Shown here piece after piece: positions 34,819 to 46,700 of a stretch of 64,000 bases of DNA; position 1 is the first letter of the stretch; every line of letters begins with the position of its first letter. Both the position numbers and the translations under genes were made by a program. Location of the stretch: the NCBI GenBank assembly GCA_030770545.1, contig CM061097.1, positions 17,378,501-17,442,500 of the forward strand, in the 5' to 3' direction. Origin of the DNA: Macropodus opercularis. Its lineage: Eukaryota > Chordata > Actinopteri > Anabantiformes > Osphronemidae. The notes below the pieces were generated by a model. The model searched no databases, was not told where the DNA came from, and worked only from the letters and a program-made list of their open reading frames with translations.

Positions 34819-35020
34819 ATTCCTGGCTTCCCCCAGTCATGTGCCGAAGTGTCCCTGGGCAAGACACTGAACCCCAAGTTGCCCCCGGTGTGTCAGCCTA
34901 AGCTGCATAGCAGCTCTGCCACCGGTGTGTGAATGTGTGTGTGAATGGGTGAATGTGACGCAGTGTCAAAGCGCTTTGAGTACCGATAGGTAGAAAAGCG
35001 CTATACAAATGCAGACCATT
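34819..35020 (+). mobile_element. SINE/MITE-like insert in the piggyBac 5' end
   Basis: A 202-bp insert between duplicated TTATG (34814-34818 and 35021-35025), absent from cassettes 1 and 3. It contains AAGACACTGAACCCCAAGTT, GTGAATGGGTGAATGTGA, then AAAGCGCTTTGAG and AAAGCGCTATACAAATG. This is a widespread kind of short teleost repeat. I cannot assign a family name. It is the youngest insertion seen in the cassette. Confidence 0.72.
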
Positions 35021-35393
35021 TTATGTTCCGGGTCAAATTGACCCGTTTTAAAGTTTAAAAAATTAAAAAAAATACTTAAAAGTATTTTTTCAGTTTGAAA
35101 CTTCTGCTGCTTGGCTTATTTAGTGTAATCAACATATACAATAAAAATGGTTCAGTTTGCATATTTGTAAACCCCCCCTACATGTTTATATTACAAAGAT
35201 ACTGTTCGGGTCAATTTGACCCGGCAGACAAAATGGAAGCTAAAAAGAGTCAGAATGGTCAAACACTTTTGCTCACATGCGTTCTCTTGACTTCATCTTT
35301 GAACTGTGAGAATGCAGGTGTTGACTTTTGACAGGAACCTTCCCAGTTCCTGTGGAGAAACACTGAGTGGCCACTCAAAAGGGAGGCGCAAAA

Positions 35394-35401
35394 TATATAA
35401 A
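35394..35401 (+). promoter_or_regulatory. TATA-like box upstream of piggyBac transposase remnant
   Basis: TATATAAA, 83 bp before the ATG at 35477; counterpart of 17736-17743. Confidence 0.33.
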
Positions 35402-35476
35402 GATTCTCTGAAAGGGAGTCCTACCAACATTACATAATGCAGCTACACATCATAGACTCTGTCAAAGGTTTAGAAA

Positions 35477-36563
35477 ATGAGCAGCAGAAGTAAAAAGATG
35501 ACAGACCTGGAGGCTCTGAAACAAATCCTTGATCAGGACAGTGAAGTAGAGGAGGATGTCTCAATTTGGAATCTGATGATTCTGATTATGAACTAAATGA
35601 AGATATGCTGTACATATTCCTCCTTGCAAGACATTCACAAAAATAATTGTGAAATTCAGTGGTCTTCGTCCCCAAATACATATCAGGCAAAATTGTCTGC
35701 AAAAAATATAATAAAGACCTGGACACACTAGAATGGCACTGACTCATGTGACAGACATCAAGTCAGCTTTTGAACTGCTCAGGCCCAGCTCAATACAGAA
35801 AACCATTCTTGAAATGACCAATTTAGAAGGAAGACGTGTTTTCGGAGAGGAGTGGATGGAAATAGATAAAATGCATTTCCATGCACATTTGGGGGTCGTC
35901 TGAAGGTTGAGTCATGGCAACTGGACTTCTTCCAGTTGCCATGAATAAACCTTCAGACAACTTCACCTGGATGAATCTCTACAGATATATTTGGGGGTCC
36001 TCATCCTGGCTGGGGTTTATAGGTCAAAGGATGAATCAACAGCTAGTCTGTGGCATGCAGGGCTGTATTTTGCACCACAATGTCTTTGGAGACTTTTCAT
36101 ATTTTTTCCAGAGTAATCCGATTCCATAATCGAGAAACAAGGGCTGTCAGACAGGAGATGGCAGCTATCAGGACAGTGTGGGACAAGTGGGTGGATCAAC
36201 TTCCACTACTCTATGACCCAGGCCCTAATGGCCCAGTAGATGAAAGGCTGGTGACATTCAGAGGCCGCTGCCCATTTAGGCAGTATGTGCTTCCAAACCT
36301 GCTGAATTAGGTATAAAATCTGGGCAGCATGTGATGCAAACACCAGATATGCATTGAACATGCAGGTTTACTCTGGAAAGCTGCTTGGAGGAGCCACAGA
36401 GAAAAAACAGGGTATAAGGGTCGTGCTGGATATGTCACAAGGTCTCAGGGGGCTCAACACCTTGAGCTACAGAGGATACAAATCTTCACGACTTATTTAT
36501 CCGGATTTTAAGTTAGCGGGTCAATTTGACCCTGAACAGAAGAGGTGTCTCATTTTAATTTAA
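35477..36563 (+). pseudogene. piggyBac transposase, broken but with part of the catalytic core
   Basis: Starts with the same basic/acidic N-terminus as cassette 1. At 36050-36310 a frame encodes the piggyBac core entry: FHIFSRVIRFHNRETR, VWDKWVDQLPLLYDPGPN, then VDERLVTFRGRCPFRQY. The last segment contains the first catalytic aspartate of the family's DDD triad. Another frame at 36354-36563 gives NMQVYSGK and RVVLDMSQGL, the region between the first and second aspartates. The second and third aspartate regions are not recognisable. It cannot be functional but identifies the family firmly. Confidence 0.88.
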
Positions 36564-36914
36564 TTTTAACAGTACACCATAAACAAACAAAAATCTAAAT
36601 ATAAAATAAAATTTTAAAGAATTAATTACATATAAAACTAGTGTAATTTATGTATAGGTCTTTTGAGTGTACATTTAAAAAATTTTAACATGGCTTTTTT
36701 GTAAAAATCGAGTGAACTATCCTCATTGAACCATGATCTGTGAACAGTAAAGAACATCATTGAACTAAATATTGATTGAAATGGTTAGTAATGAAGTTAA
36801 TGATGAGATATAAACAATGTTTTTTGGGACTTTTTGGTTTCTGACACTTATATAATTAAATGTGCCCTGGGTCAACATCACTGATGTCCCTCAGAAACGA
36901 ACATAACAGGAGGG

Positions 36915-37722
36915 TTAAGTACTGAATCCCTCCTAAATCCACCTCCTGAGAATGTGTCCCGGCTTCATATATATTCTGCACACCCTCGCCTGTCGATTAT
37001 GGATTACCCGAAAATATTCTGAGCCTAAGGCAGTGTCAAATTTGGTGGAATAAGGTAGCGACTGCACGTCGTTGTTAAATTTCACCTTAACAAATCTCGT
37101 CCCATCTGCGATTTACGTACCGGGCCACATGCGTCTTCTTATCTGGGAAACGGCTTCAACTCCCCAGATATGCAGTTTCATGAGGATGTCCTCATCCGCG
37201 ATATAAACCGGTAAACCAAGAAAGGATACAACAAGTACGTCATTCACAAGATCCCTTGCCATAACTCTCACGTTTCCAATCTTGAATCAATCTTGAAACA
37301 GCTTTTCTTTTCCTGTCGAATGACTCATTGTGATTTCATATTTAGTGGCTCCAGTGCATCTGCATGCAACCAAGCCCCCACACATCTCCCGTACAAACTT
37401 CATTAATTCCATCGGTGTGACGCTTCCATCACCCTCCAGTTCCACACAAACCATGAGATCTTGGTTATATGAAGGCCCTTCAGCCATCCTCCCTCCCGTA
37501 TCGTTACACCTGTCCTCGTCCTGTTGCCTCGCCGTCTTCGAGTCGAGTCCATGGAGTCCCCATCATGGCGTATGTTCCAGGTGTTCCACCCCCCCCAGCC
37601 AGCAGCCGCAGCTGGCGGCTGAAGAAATGGAAAAAGGATGAGAAAACGAAGATAAAGTCCAAAAATTACCTTGATGTAAGCCCAATGAAAAAGAAAAAAG
37701 CTAAACAGCTTTAAAAAACATA
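36915..37722 (-). pseudogene. Tx1-like LINE ORF1 with 5' UTR
   Basis: Read on the minus strand, a 5' UTR of about 235 bp (37722-37488) precedes the ATG at 37487. ORF1 then reads MAEGPSYNQDL and TPMELMKFVREMCGG, breaks frame after the GKEKLFQD segment (37290), and continues with LVVSFLGLPVYIADEDI, HIWGVEAVSQIRRR, RFVKVKFNN and EYFRVIHNRQARVCR. A stop lies after MWPGT and the zinc knuckle is damaged. This is the nucleic-acid-binding protein of a Tx1-clade LINE. The 5' end meets satellite at about 37722. Confidence 0.85.
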
Positions 37723-40700
37723 TGACCAAAGTATTGTTCTTTTGGTCTCAAATGCGCAGAACCGGCGATTCCAAGCGTTGATTCTAGACATGATCCAAAT
37801 ACATCCCTGAAGCAGTCAAACACTTTAAAAATGCATTTAAATTACTCTGATCAAAGTAGTGTTCTTTTGGTCTGAAATGGACAGAACAGGCGATTCTACG
37901 CGTTTTTGCACTGTTTCCAGCCTCAGTGATGCTTTAAGCTGCTGCATTTTAATGCAAGCAATTCCAATTAAGTTTTTGTGCTAGATATGATCCAAATACA
38001 TCCCTGAAACAGGGAAATACCTTTAAAATGCATTTAAATTATTCTAAACAAAGTAGTGTTCTTTTGGTCTGAAATGCACAGAACAGGCGATTCTACGGCG
38101 TTTTGGCACTGTTTCCAGCCTTAGAGATGCATTAGGCTGCTGTATCTTAATGGAAGCAATTCCAATGAAGTTGTTGTGCTAGATACAAACAGGGAAATAC
38201 CTTTAAAATGCATTTAAATTATTCTAAACAAAGTATTGTTCTTTTGGTCTCAAATGCACAGAACCGGCGAAAGTAGTGTTCTTTTGGTCTGAAATGCAAA
38301 GAACAGGCGATTCTACGGCGTTTGGCACTGTTTCCAGCCTCAGTGATGCTTTAAGCTGCTGCATTTTAATGCAAGCAATTCCAATTAAGTTTTTGTGCTA
38401 GATATAATACTAATACATCCCTGCAGCAGGCAAATACCTTTAAAATGCATTTAAATTACTCTGATCAAAGTAATGTTAGTTTGGTTTGAAATGCACAGAA
38501 CAGGCGATTCTACGCGTTTTAACACAGTGTCCAGCCTCAGTGATGCATGAAGCTGCTGCATCTTAATGCAAGCAATGCTGATGAAGTTTTTGTGCTAGAT
38601 ATAATACAAATACATCCCTGAAGCAGGCAAATACCTTTAAAATGCATTTAAATTACTGTGATCAAAGTAGTGTTCTTTTGGTCTGAAATGCACAGAACAG
38701 GCGATTCTATGCGTTTTAACACAGTTTTTGTGCTAGATATGATCCAAATACATCCCTGAAGCAGGCAAACACCTTTAAAATGCATTAAAATCTCTTTGCC
38801 TAAAGTAGTGTTATTTTGGTCTTAAATAAACAGAACAGGCGATTCTAAGCGTTTTGGCACTGTTTCCAGCCTCAGTAATGCTTTAAGCTGCTGCATCTTA
38901 ATGCAAGCAATTCCAATCAAGTTTTTGTGCTAGATATGATACAAATACATCCCTGAAGCAGGCAAACACCTTTAAAATGCATTTAAATCACTTTTACCAA
39001 AGTAGTGTTCTTTTGGTCTGAAATGCACAGAACAGGCGATTCTAAGCGTTTTTGCACTGTTTCCAACCTCAGAGATGCTTTAAGCTGCTGTATCTTATTG
39101 CAAGCAATTCTAATGAAGTTTTTATGCTAGATATGATCCAAATACATCCTTGAAGCAGGCAAACACCTTTAAAATGCATTTAAGTTACTCTGATCAAAGT
39201 AGGTATCTTTTGGTCTGAAATGCACAGAACAGGTGATTCTACGCGTTTTGGCACTGTTTCCAGCCTCAGTGATGCTCTAAGCTGCTGCATCTTAATACAA
39301 GCAATGCCAAAGAAGTTTTTGTGCTAGATATGATCCAAATACACCCCTGAAGCAGGCAAACACATTTAAAATGCATTTAAATTTCTCTAATCAAAGTAGT
39401 GTTCTTTTGGTCTGAAATGCACAGAACAGGCGATTCTACGCGTTTTGGCACTGTTTCCAGCCTTAGTGTTGCATTAGGCTGCTGTATCTTATTGCAAGCA
39501 ATTCTAATGAAGTTTTTATGCTAGACATGTTCCAAATACATCCCTGAAGCAGGCAAACACCTTTAAATTGCATTAAAATCTCTTTGCTTAAATTAGTGTT
39601 CTTTTGATCTGAAATGCACAGAACAGGCGATTCTAAGCGTTTTGGCACTGTTTCCAGCCTCAGTGATGCTTTAAGCTGCTGCATCTTAATGCAAGCAATG
39701 CCAAAGAAGTTTTTGTGCTAGATATGATCCAAATACACCCCTGAAGCAGGCAAACACCTTTAAAATGCATTAAAATATTTTTGCTTAAATTAGTCTTCTT
39801 TTGGTCTGAAATGCACAGAACAGACGATTCTACGCGTTTTGGCACTGTTTCCAGCCTCAGAGATGCTTTAGGCTGCTGTATCTTAATGCAAGCAATTCTA
39901 AGGAAGTTTTTGTGCTAGATATGATCCAAATACATCCCTGAAGCAGGCAAACACCTTTAAAATGCATTTAAGTTACTCTGATCAAAATAGTGTTCTTTTG
40001 GTCTGAAATGCACAGAACAGGTGATTCTACGCGTTTTGGCACTGTAACCAGCCTCAGTGATGCATGAAGCTGCTGCATCTTAATGCAAGCAATGCTGATG
40101 AAGTTTTTATGCTAGACATTACCTAAATATATCCTTGAAGCAGGAAAACACCTTTAAAATGCATTAAAATTACTCTGATCAAAGTAGTGTTCATTTGATC
40201 TGAAATGCACAGAAACAGGCAACCGTTTTGGCATTGTTTCCAGCCTCAGTGATGCTTAAGCTGCTGCATCTTAATGGAAGCAATGCTGATGAAGTTTTTG
40301 TGCTAGATATAATACAAATACATCCCTGAAGCAGGCAAATACCTTTAAAATGCATTTAAATTGCTCTGATCAAAGTAGTGTTCTTTTGATCTGAAATGCA
40401 CAGAAACAGGCGATTCTAAGCGTTTTGGCACTGTTTCCAGTCCCAGTGATGCTTTAAGCTGAAGTTTTTGTGCTAGATATGACCAAAAAATATCCCTAAA
40501 GCAGGCAAACACCTTTAAAATGCATTAAAATTACTCTGATCAAAGTAGTGTTCTTTTGGTCTGAAGTGGACAGAACAGGCGATTCTACGCGTTTTTGCAC
40601 TGTTTCCAGCCTCAGTGATGCTTTAAGCTGCTGCATTTTAATGCAAGCAATTCCAATTAAGTTTTTGTGCTAGATATGATCCAAATACATCCCTGAAACA

Positions 40701-43700
40701 GGGAAATACCTTTAAAATGCATTTAAATTATTCTAAACAAAGTAGTGTTCTTTTGGTCTGAAATGCACAGAACAGGCGATTCTACGGCGTTTGGCACTGT
40801 TTCCAGCCTCAGTGATGCTTTAAGCTGCTGCATTTTAATGCAAGCAATTCCAATTAAGTTTTTGTGCTAGATATAATACTAATACATCCCTGCAGCAGGC
40901 AAATACCTTTAAAATGCATTTAAATTACTCTGATCAAAGTAATGTTAGTTTGGTCTGAAATGCACAGAACAGGTGATTCTACGCGTTTTGGCACTGTTTC
41001 CAGCCTCAGTGATGCTCTAAGCTGCTGCATCTTAATACAAGCAATGCCAAAGAAGTTTTTGTGCTAGATATGATCCAAATACACCCCTGAAGCAGGCAAA
41101 CACCTTTAAAATGCATTAAAATATTTTTGCTTAAATTAGTCTTCTTTTGGTCTGAAATGCACAGAACAGACGATTCTACGCGTTTTGGCACTGTTTCCAG
41201 CCTCAGTGATGCTTAAGCTGCTGCATCTTAATGGAAGCAATGCTGATGAAGTTTTTGTGCTAGATATAATACAAATACATCCCTGAAGCAGGCAAATACC
41301 TTTAAAATGCATTTAAATTGCTCTGATCAAAGTAGTGTTCTTTTGATCTGAAATGCACAGAAACAGGCGATTCTAAGCGTTTTGGCACTGTTTCCAGTCC
41401 CAGTGATGCTTTAAGCTGCTGCATTTTAATGCAAGCAATTCCAATTAAGTTTTTGTGCTAGATATGATCCAAATACACCCCTGAAGCAGGCAAACACCTT
41501 TAAAATGCATTAAAATATTTTTGCTTAAATTAGTCTTCTTTTGGTCTGAAATGCACAGAACAGACGATTCTACGCGTTTTGGCACTGTTTCCAGCCTTAG
41601 TGTTGCATTAGGCTGCTGTATCTTAATGCAAACAATTCCAATTAAGTTTTTGAGCTAGATATGATCCAAATACATTCCTGAAGCAGGCAAACACCTTTTA
41701 AATGCATTTAAGTTACTCTGATCAAAGTAGTGTTCTTTTGGTCTGAAATGCACAGAACAGGCGATTCTAAGCGTTTTGGCACTGTTTCCAGCCTCAGTGA
41801 TGCTCTAAGCTGCTGCATCTTAATACAAGCAATGCCAAAGAAGTTTTTGTGCTAGATATGATCCAAATACACCCCTGAAGCAGGCAAACACCTTTAAAAT
41901 GCATTAAAATATTTTTGCTTAAATTAGTCTTCTTTTGGTCTGAAATGCACAGAACAGACGATTCTACGCGTTTTGGCACTGTTTCCAGCCTCAGTGATGC
42001 TTAAGCTGCTGCATCTTAATGGAAGCAATGCTGATGAAGTTTTTGTGCTAGATATAATACAAATACATCCCTGAAGCAGGCAAATACCTTTAAAATGCAT
42101 TTAAATTGCTCTGATCAAAGTAGTGTTCTTTTGATCTGAAATGCACAGAAACAGGCGATTCTAAGCGTTTTGGCACTGTTTCCAGTCCCAGTGATGCTTT
42201 AAGCTGAAGTTTTTGTGCTAGATATGACCAAAAAATATCCCTAAAGCAGGCAAACACCTTTAAAATGCATTAAAATTACTCTGATCAAAGTAGTGTTCTT
42301 TTGGTCTTAAATAAACAGAACAGGCGATTCTAAGCGTTTTGGCATTGTTTCCAGCCTCAGTAATGCTTTAAGCTGCTGCATCTTAATGCAAGCAATTCCA
42401 ATCAAGTTTTTGTGCTAGATATGATACAAATACATCCCTGAAGCAGGCAAACACCTTTAAAATGCATTTAAATCACTTTTACCAAAGTAGTGTTCTTTTG
42501 GTCTGAAATGCACAGAACAGGCGATTCTAAGCGTTTTTGCACTGTTTCCAACCTCAGAGATGCTTTAAGCTGCTGTATCTTATTGCAAGCAATTCTAATG
42601 AAGTTTTTATGCTAGATATGATCCAAATACATCCTTGAAGCAGGCAAACACCTTTAAAATGCATTTAAGTTACTCTGATCAAAGTAGGTATCTTTTGGTC
42701 TGAAATGCACAGAACAGGTGATTCTACGCGTTTTGGCACTGTTTCCAGCCTCAGTGATGCTCTAAGCTGCTGCATCTTAATACAAGCAATGCCAAAGAAG
42801 TTTTTGTGCTAGATATGATCCAAATACACCCCTGAAGCAGGCAAACACCTTTAAAATGCATTAAAATATTTTTGCTTAAATTAGTCTTCTTTTGGTCTGA
42901 AATGCACAGAACAGACGATTCTACGCGTTTTGGCACTGTTTCCAGCCTCAGTGATGCTTAAGCTGCTGCATCTTAATGGAAGCAATGCTGATGAAGTTTT
43001 TGTGCTAGATATAATACAAATACATCCCTGAAGCAGGCAAATACCTTTAAAATGCATTTAAATTGCTCTGATCAAAGTAGTGTTCTTTTGATCTGAAATT
43101 CACAGAAACAGGCGATTCTAAGCGTTTTGGCACTGTTTCCAGTCCCAGTGATGCTTTAAGCTGCTGCATTTTAATGCAAGCAATTCCAATTAAGTTTTTG
43201 TGCTAGATATGACCAAAAAATATCCCTAAAGCAGGCAAACACCTTTAAAATGCATTAAAATTACTCTGATCAAAGTAGTGTTCTTTTGGTCTGAAATGCA
43301 CAGAACAGGCGATTCTAAGCGTTTTGGCACATTTTCCAGCCCCAGTGATGCTTTAAGCTGCTGCATTTTAATATGCAAGCAATGCTGATGAAGTTTTTGT
43401 GCTAGATATGATCCAAATACATCCCTGAAACAGGGAATCACCTTTAAAATGCATTTAAATTATTCTAAACAAAGTAGTGTTCTTTTGGTCTGAAATGCAC
43501 AGAACAGGCGATTCTACGGCGTTTGGCACTGTTTCCAGCCTCAGTGATGCTTTAAGCTGCTGCATTTTAATGCAAGCAATTCCAATTAAGTTTTTGTGCT
43601 AGATATAATACTAATACATCCCTGCAGCAGGCAAATACCTTTAAAATGCATTTAAATTACTCTGATCAAAGTAATGTTAGTTTGGTTTGAAATGCACAGA

Positions 43701-46700
43701 ACAGGCGATTCTACGCGTTTTAACACAGTGTCCAGCCTCAGTGATGCATGAAGCTGCTGCATCTTAATGCAAGCAATGCTGATGAAGTTTTTGTGCTAGA
43801 TATAATACAAATACATCCCTGAAGCAGGCAAATACCTTTAAAATGCATTTAAATTACTGTGATCAAAGTAGTGTTCTTTTGGTCTGAAATGCACAGAACA
43901 GGCGATTCTATGCGTTTTAACACAGTGTCCAGCCTCAGTGATGCATGAAGCTGCTGCATCTTAATGCAAGCAATGCTGATGAAGTTTTTGTGCTAGATAT
44001 AATACAAATACATCCCTGAAGCAGGCAAATACCTTTAAAATGCATTTAAATTACTGTGATCAAAGTAGTGTTCTTTTGGTCTGAAATGCACAGAACAGGC
44101 GATTCTATGCGTTTTAACACAGTTTTTGTGCTAGATATGATCCAAATACATCCCTGAAGCAGGCAAACACCTTTAAAATGCATTAAAATCTCTTTGCCTA
44201 AAGTAGTGTTATTTTGGTCTTAAATAAACAGAACAGGCGATTCTAAGCGTTTTGGCACTGTTTCCAGCCTTAGTGTTGCATTAGGCTGCTGTATCTTATT
44301 GCAAGCAATTCTAATGAAGTTTTTATGCTAGACATGTTCCAAATACATCCCTGAAGCAGGCAAACACCTTTAAATTGCATTAAAATCTCTTTGCTTAAAT
44401 TAGTGTTCTTTTGATCTGAAATGCACAGAACAGGCGATTCTAAGCGTTTTTGCACTGTTTCCAACCTCAGAGATGCTTTAAGCTGCTGTATCTTATTGCA
44501 AGCAATTCTAATGAAGTTTTTATGCTAGATATGATCCAAATACATCCTTGAAGCAGGCAAACACCTTTAAAATGCATTTAAGTTACTCTGATCAAAGTAG
44601 GTATCTTTTGGTCTGAAATGCACAGAACAGGTGATTCTACGCGTTTTGGCACTGTTTCCAGCCTCAGTGATGCTCTAAGCTGCTGCATCTTAATACAAGC
44701 AATGCCAAAGAAGTTTTTGTGCTAGATATGATCCAAATACACCCCTGAAGCAGGCAAACACATTTAAAATGCATTTAAATTTCTCTAATCAAAGTAGTGT
44801 TCTTTTGGTCTGAAATGCACAGAACAGGCGATTCTACGCGTTTTGGCACTGTTTCCAGCCTTAGTGTTGCATTAGGCTGCTGTATCTTATTGCAAGCAAT
44901 TCTAATGAAGTTTTTATGCTAGACATGTTCCAAATACATCCCTGAAGCAGGCAAACACCTTTAAATTGCATTAAAATCTCTTTGCTTAAATTAGTGTTCT
45001 TTTGATCTGAAATGCACAGAACAGGCGATTCTAAGCGTTTTGGCACTGTTTCCAGCCTCAGTGATGCTTTAAGCTGCTGCATCTTAATGCAAGCAATGCC
45101 AAAGAAGTTTTTGTGCTAGATATGATCCAAATACATCCCTGAAGCAGGCAAACACCTTTTAAATGCATTTAAGTTACTCTGATCAAAGTAGTGTTCTTTT
45201 GGTTTGAAATGCACAGAACAGGCGATTCTACGCGTTTTGGCACTGTTTCCAGCCTTAGTGTTGCATTAGGCTGCTGTATCTTAATGCAAACAATTCCAAT
45301 TAAGTTTTTGAGCTAGATATGATCCAAATACATTCCTGAAGCAGGCAAACACCTTTTAAATGCATTTAAGTTACTCTGATCAAAGTAGTGTTCTTTTGGT
45401 CTGAAATGCACAGAACAGGCGATTCTAAGCGTTTTGGCACTGTTTCCAGCGTCAGTGATGCTCTAAGCTGCTGCATCTTAATACAAGCAATGCCAAAGAA
45501 GTTTTTGTGCTAGATATGATCCAAATACACCCCTGAAGCAGGCAAACACCTTTAAAATGCATTAAAATATTTTTGCTTAAATTAGTCTTCTTTTGGTCTG
45601 AAATGCACAGAACAGACGATTCTACGCGTTTTGGCACTGTTTCCAGCCTCAGAGATGCTTTAGGCTGCTGTATCTTAATGCAAGCAATTCTAAGGAAGTT
45701 TTTGTGCTAGATATGATCCAAATACATCCCTGAAGCAGGCAAACACCTTTAAAATGCATTTAAGTTACTCTGATCAAAATAGTGTTCTTTTGGTCTGAAA
45801 TGCACAGAACAGGTGATTCTACGCGTTTTTGCACTGTAACCAGCCTCAGTGATGCATGAAGCTGCTGCATCTTAATGCAAGCAATGCTGATGAAGTTTTT
45901 ATGCTAGACATTACCTAAATATATCCTTGAAGCAGGAAAACACCTTTAAAATGCATTAAAATTACTCTGATCAAAGTAGTGTTCATTTGATCTGAAATGC
46001 ACAGAAACAGGCAACCGTTTTGGCATTGTTTCCAGCCTCAGTGATGCTTAAGCTGCTGCATCTTAATGGAAGCAATGCTGATGAAGTTTTTGTGCTAGAT
46101 ATAATACAAATACATCCCTGAAGCAGGCAAATACCTTTAAAATGCATTTAAATTGCTCTGATCAAAGTAGTGTTCTTTTGATCTGAAATGCACAGAAACA
46201 GGCGATTCTAAGCGTTTTGGCACTGTTTCCAGTCCCAGTGATGCTTTAAGCTGAAGTTTTTGTGCTAGATATGACCAAAAAATATCCCTAAAGCAGGCAA
46301 ACACCTTTAAAATGCATTAAAATCTTTTTGCTTAAATTAGTCTTCTTTTGGTCTGAAATGCACAGAACAGACGATTCTACGCGTTTTGGCACTGTTTCCA
46401 GCCTCAGAGATGCTTTAGGCTGCTGTATCTTAATGCAAGCAATTCTAAGGAAGTTTTTGTGCTAGATATGATCCAAATACATCCCTGAAGCAGGCAAACA
46501 CCTTTAAAATGCATTTAAGTTACTCTGATCAAAGTAGTGTTCTTTTGGTCTGAAATGCACAAAACAGGTGATTCTACGCGTTTTGGCACTGTAACCAGCC
46601 TCAGTGATGCATGAAGCTGCTGCATCTTAATGCAAGCAATGCTGATGAAGTTTTTATGCTAGACATTTCCTAAATATATCCTTGAAGCAGGAAAACACCT

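Larger units (their letters stand above)
34806..36914. mobile_element. piggyBac-family transposon, longest copy (2109 bp with insert)
   Basis: TTAA (34802-34805 and 36915-36918) flanks the element. The 3' terminal repeat ends at 36914. The 5' terminal repeat is split after CCCTCCTGTTATG by a 202-bp insert (34819-35020) and resumes as TTCCGGGTC. The 705 bp missing from cassettes 1 and 3 are present (36043-36747) and encode transposase. Smaller losses (about 47 nt near 35268 and 14 nt near 35932) are private. Frames are broken throughout, so the element is non-autonomous. Confidence 0.93.
27626..37722. other. Composite retroelement cassette 2 (type II, most complete copy)
   Basis: The same nested order as cassette 1, with both LINE ends present. 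It retains the longest piggyBac (34806-36914), about 860 bp beside the retroviral remnant that cassettes 1 and 3 lack, and the LINE 5' UTR. It differs by a duplicated LINE 3' UTR unit, a 318-bp deletion in the retroviral spacer at 29952/29953, a gag with four extra residues and a SINE-like insert in the piggyBac terminus. Of the four, it is the best proxy for the ancestral cassette, despite its own deletions. Confidence 0.93.

Noticed and set aside
37469..37714. Plus-strand 81-codon frame with a lysine-rich end (KKWKKDEKTKIKSK)
   Set aside because: It is antisense to the LINE 5' UTR and ORF1 start, resembles no family I know, and is copied unchanged in cassette 3 only because the DNA is.
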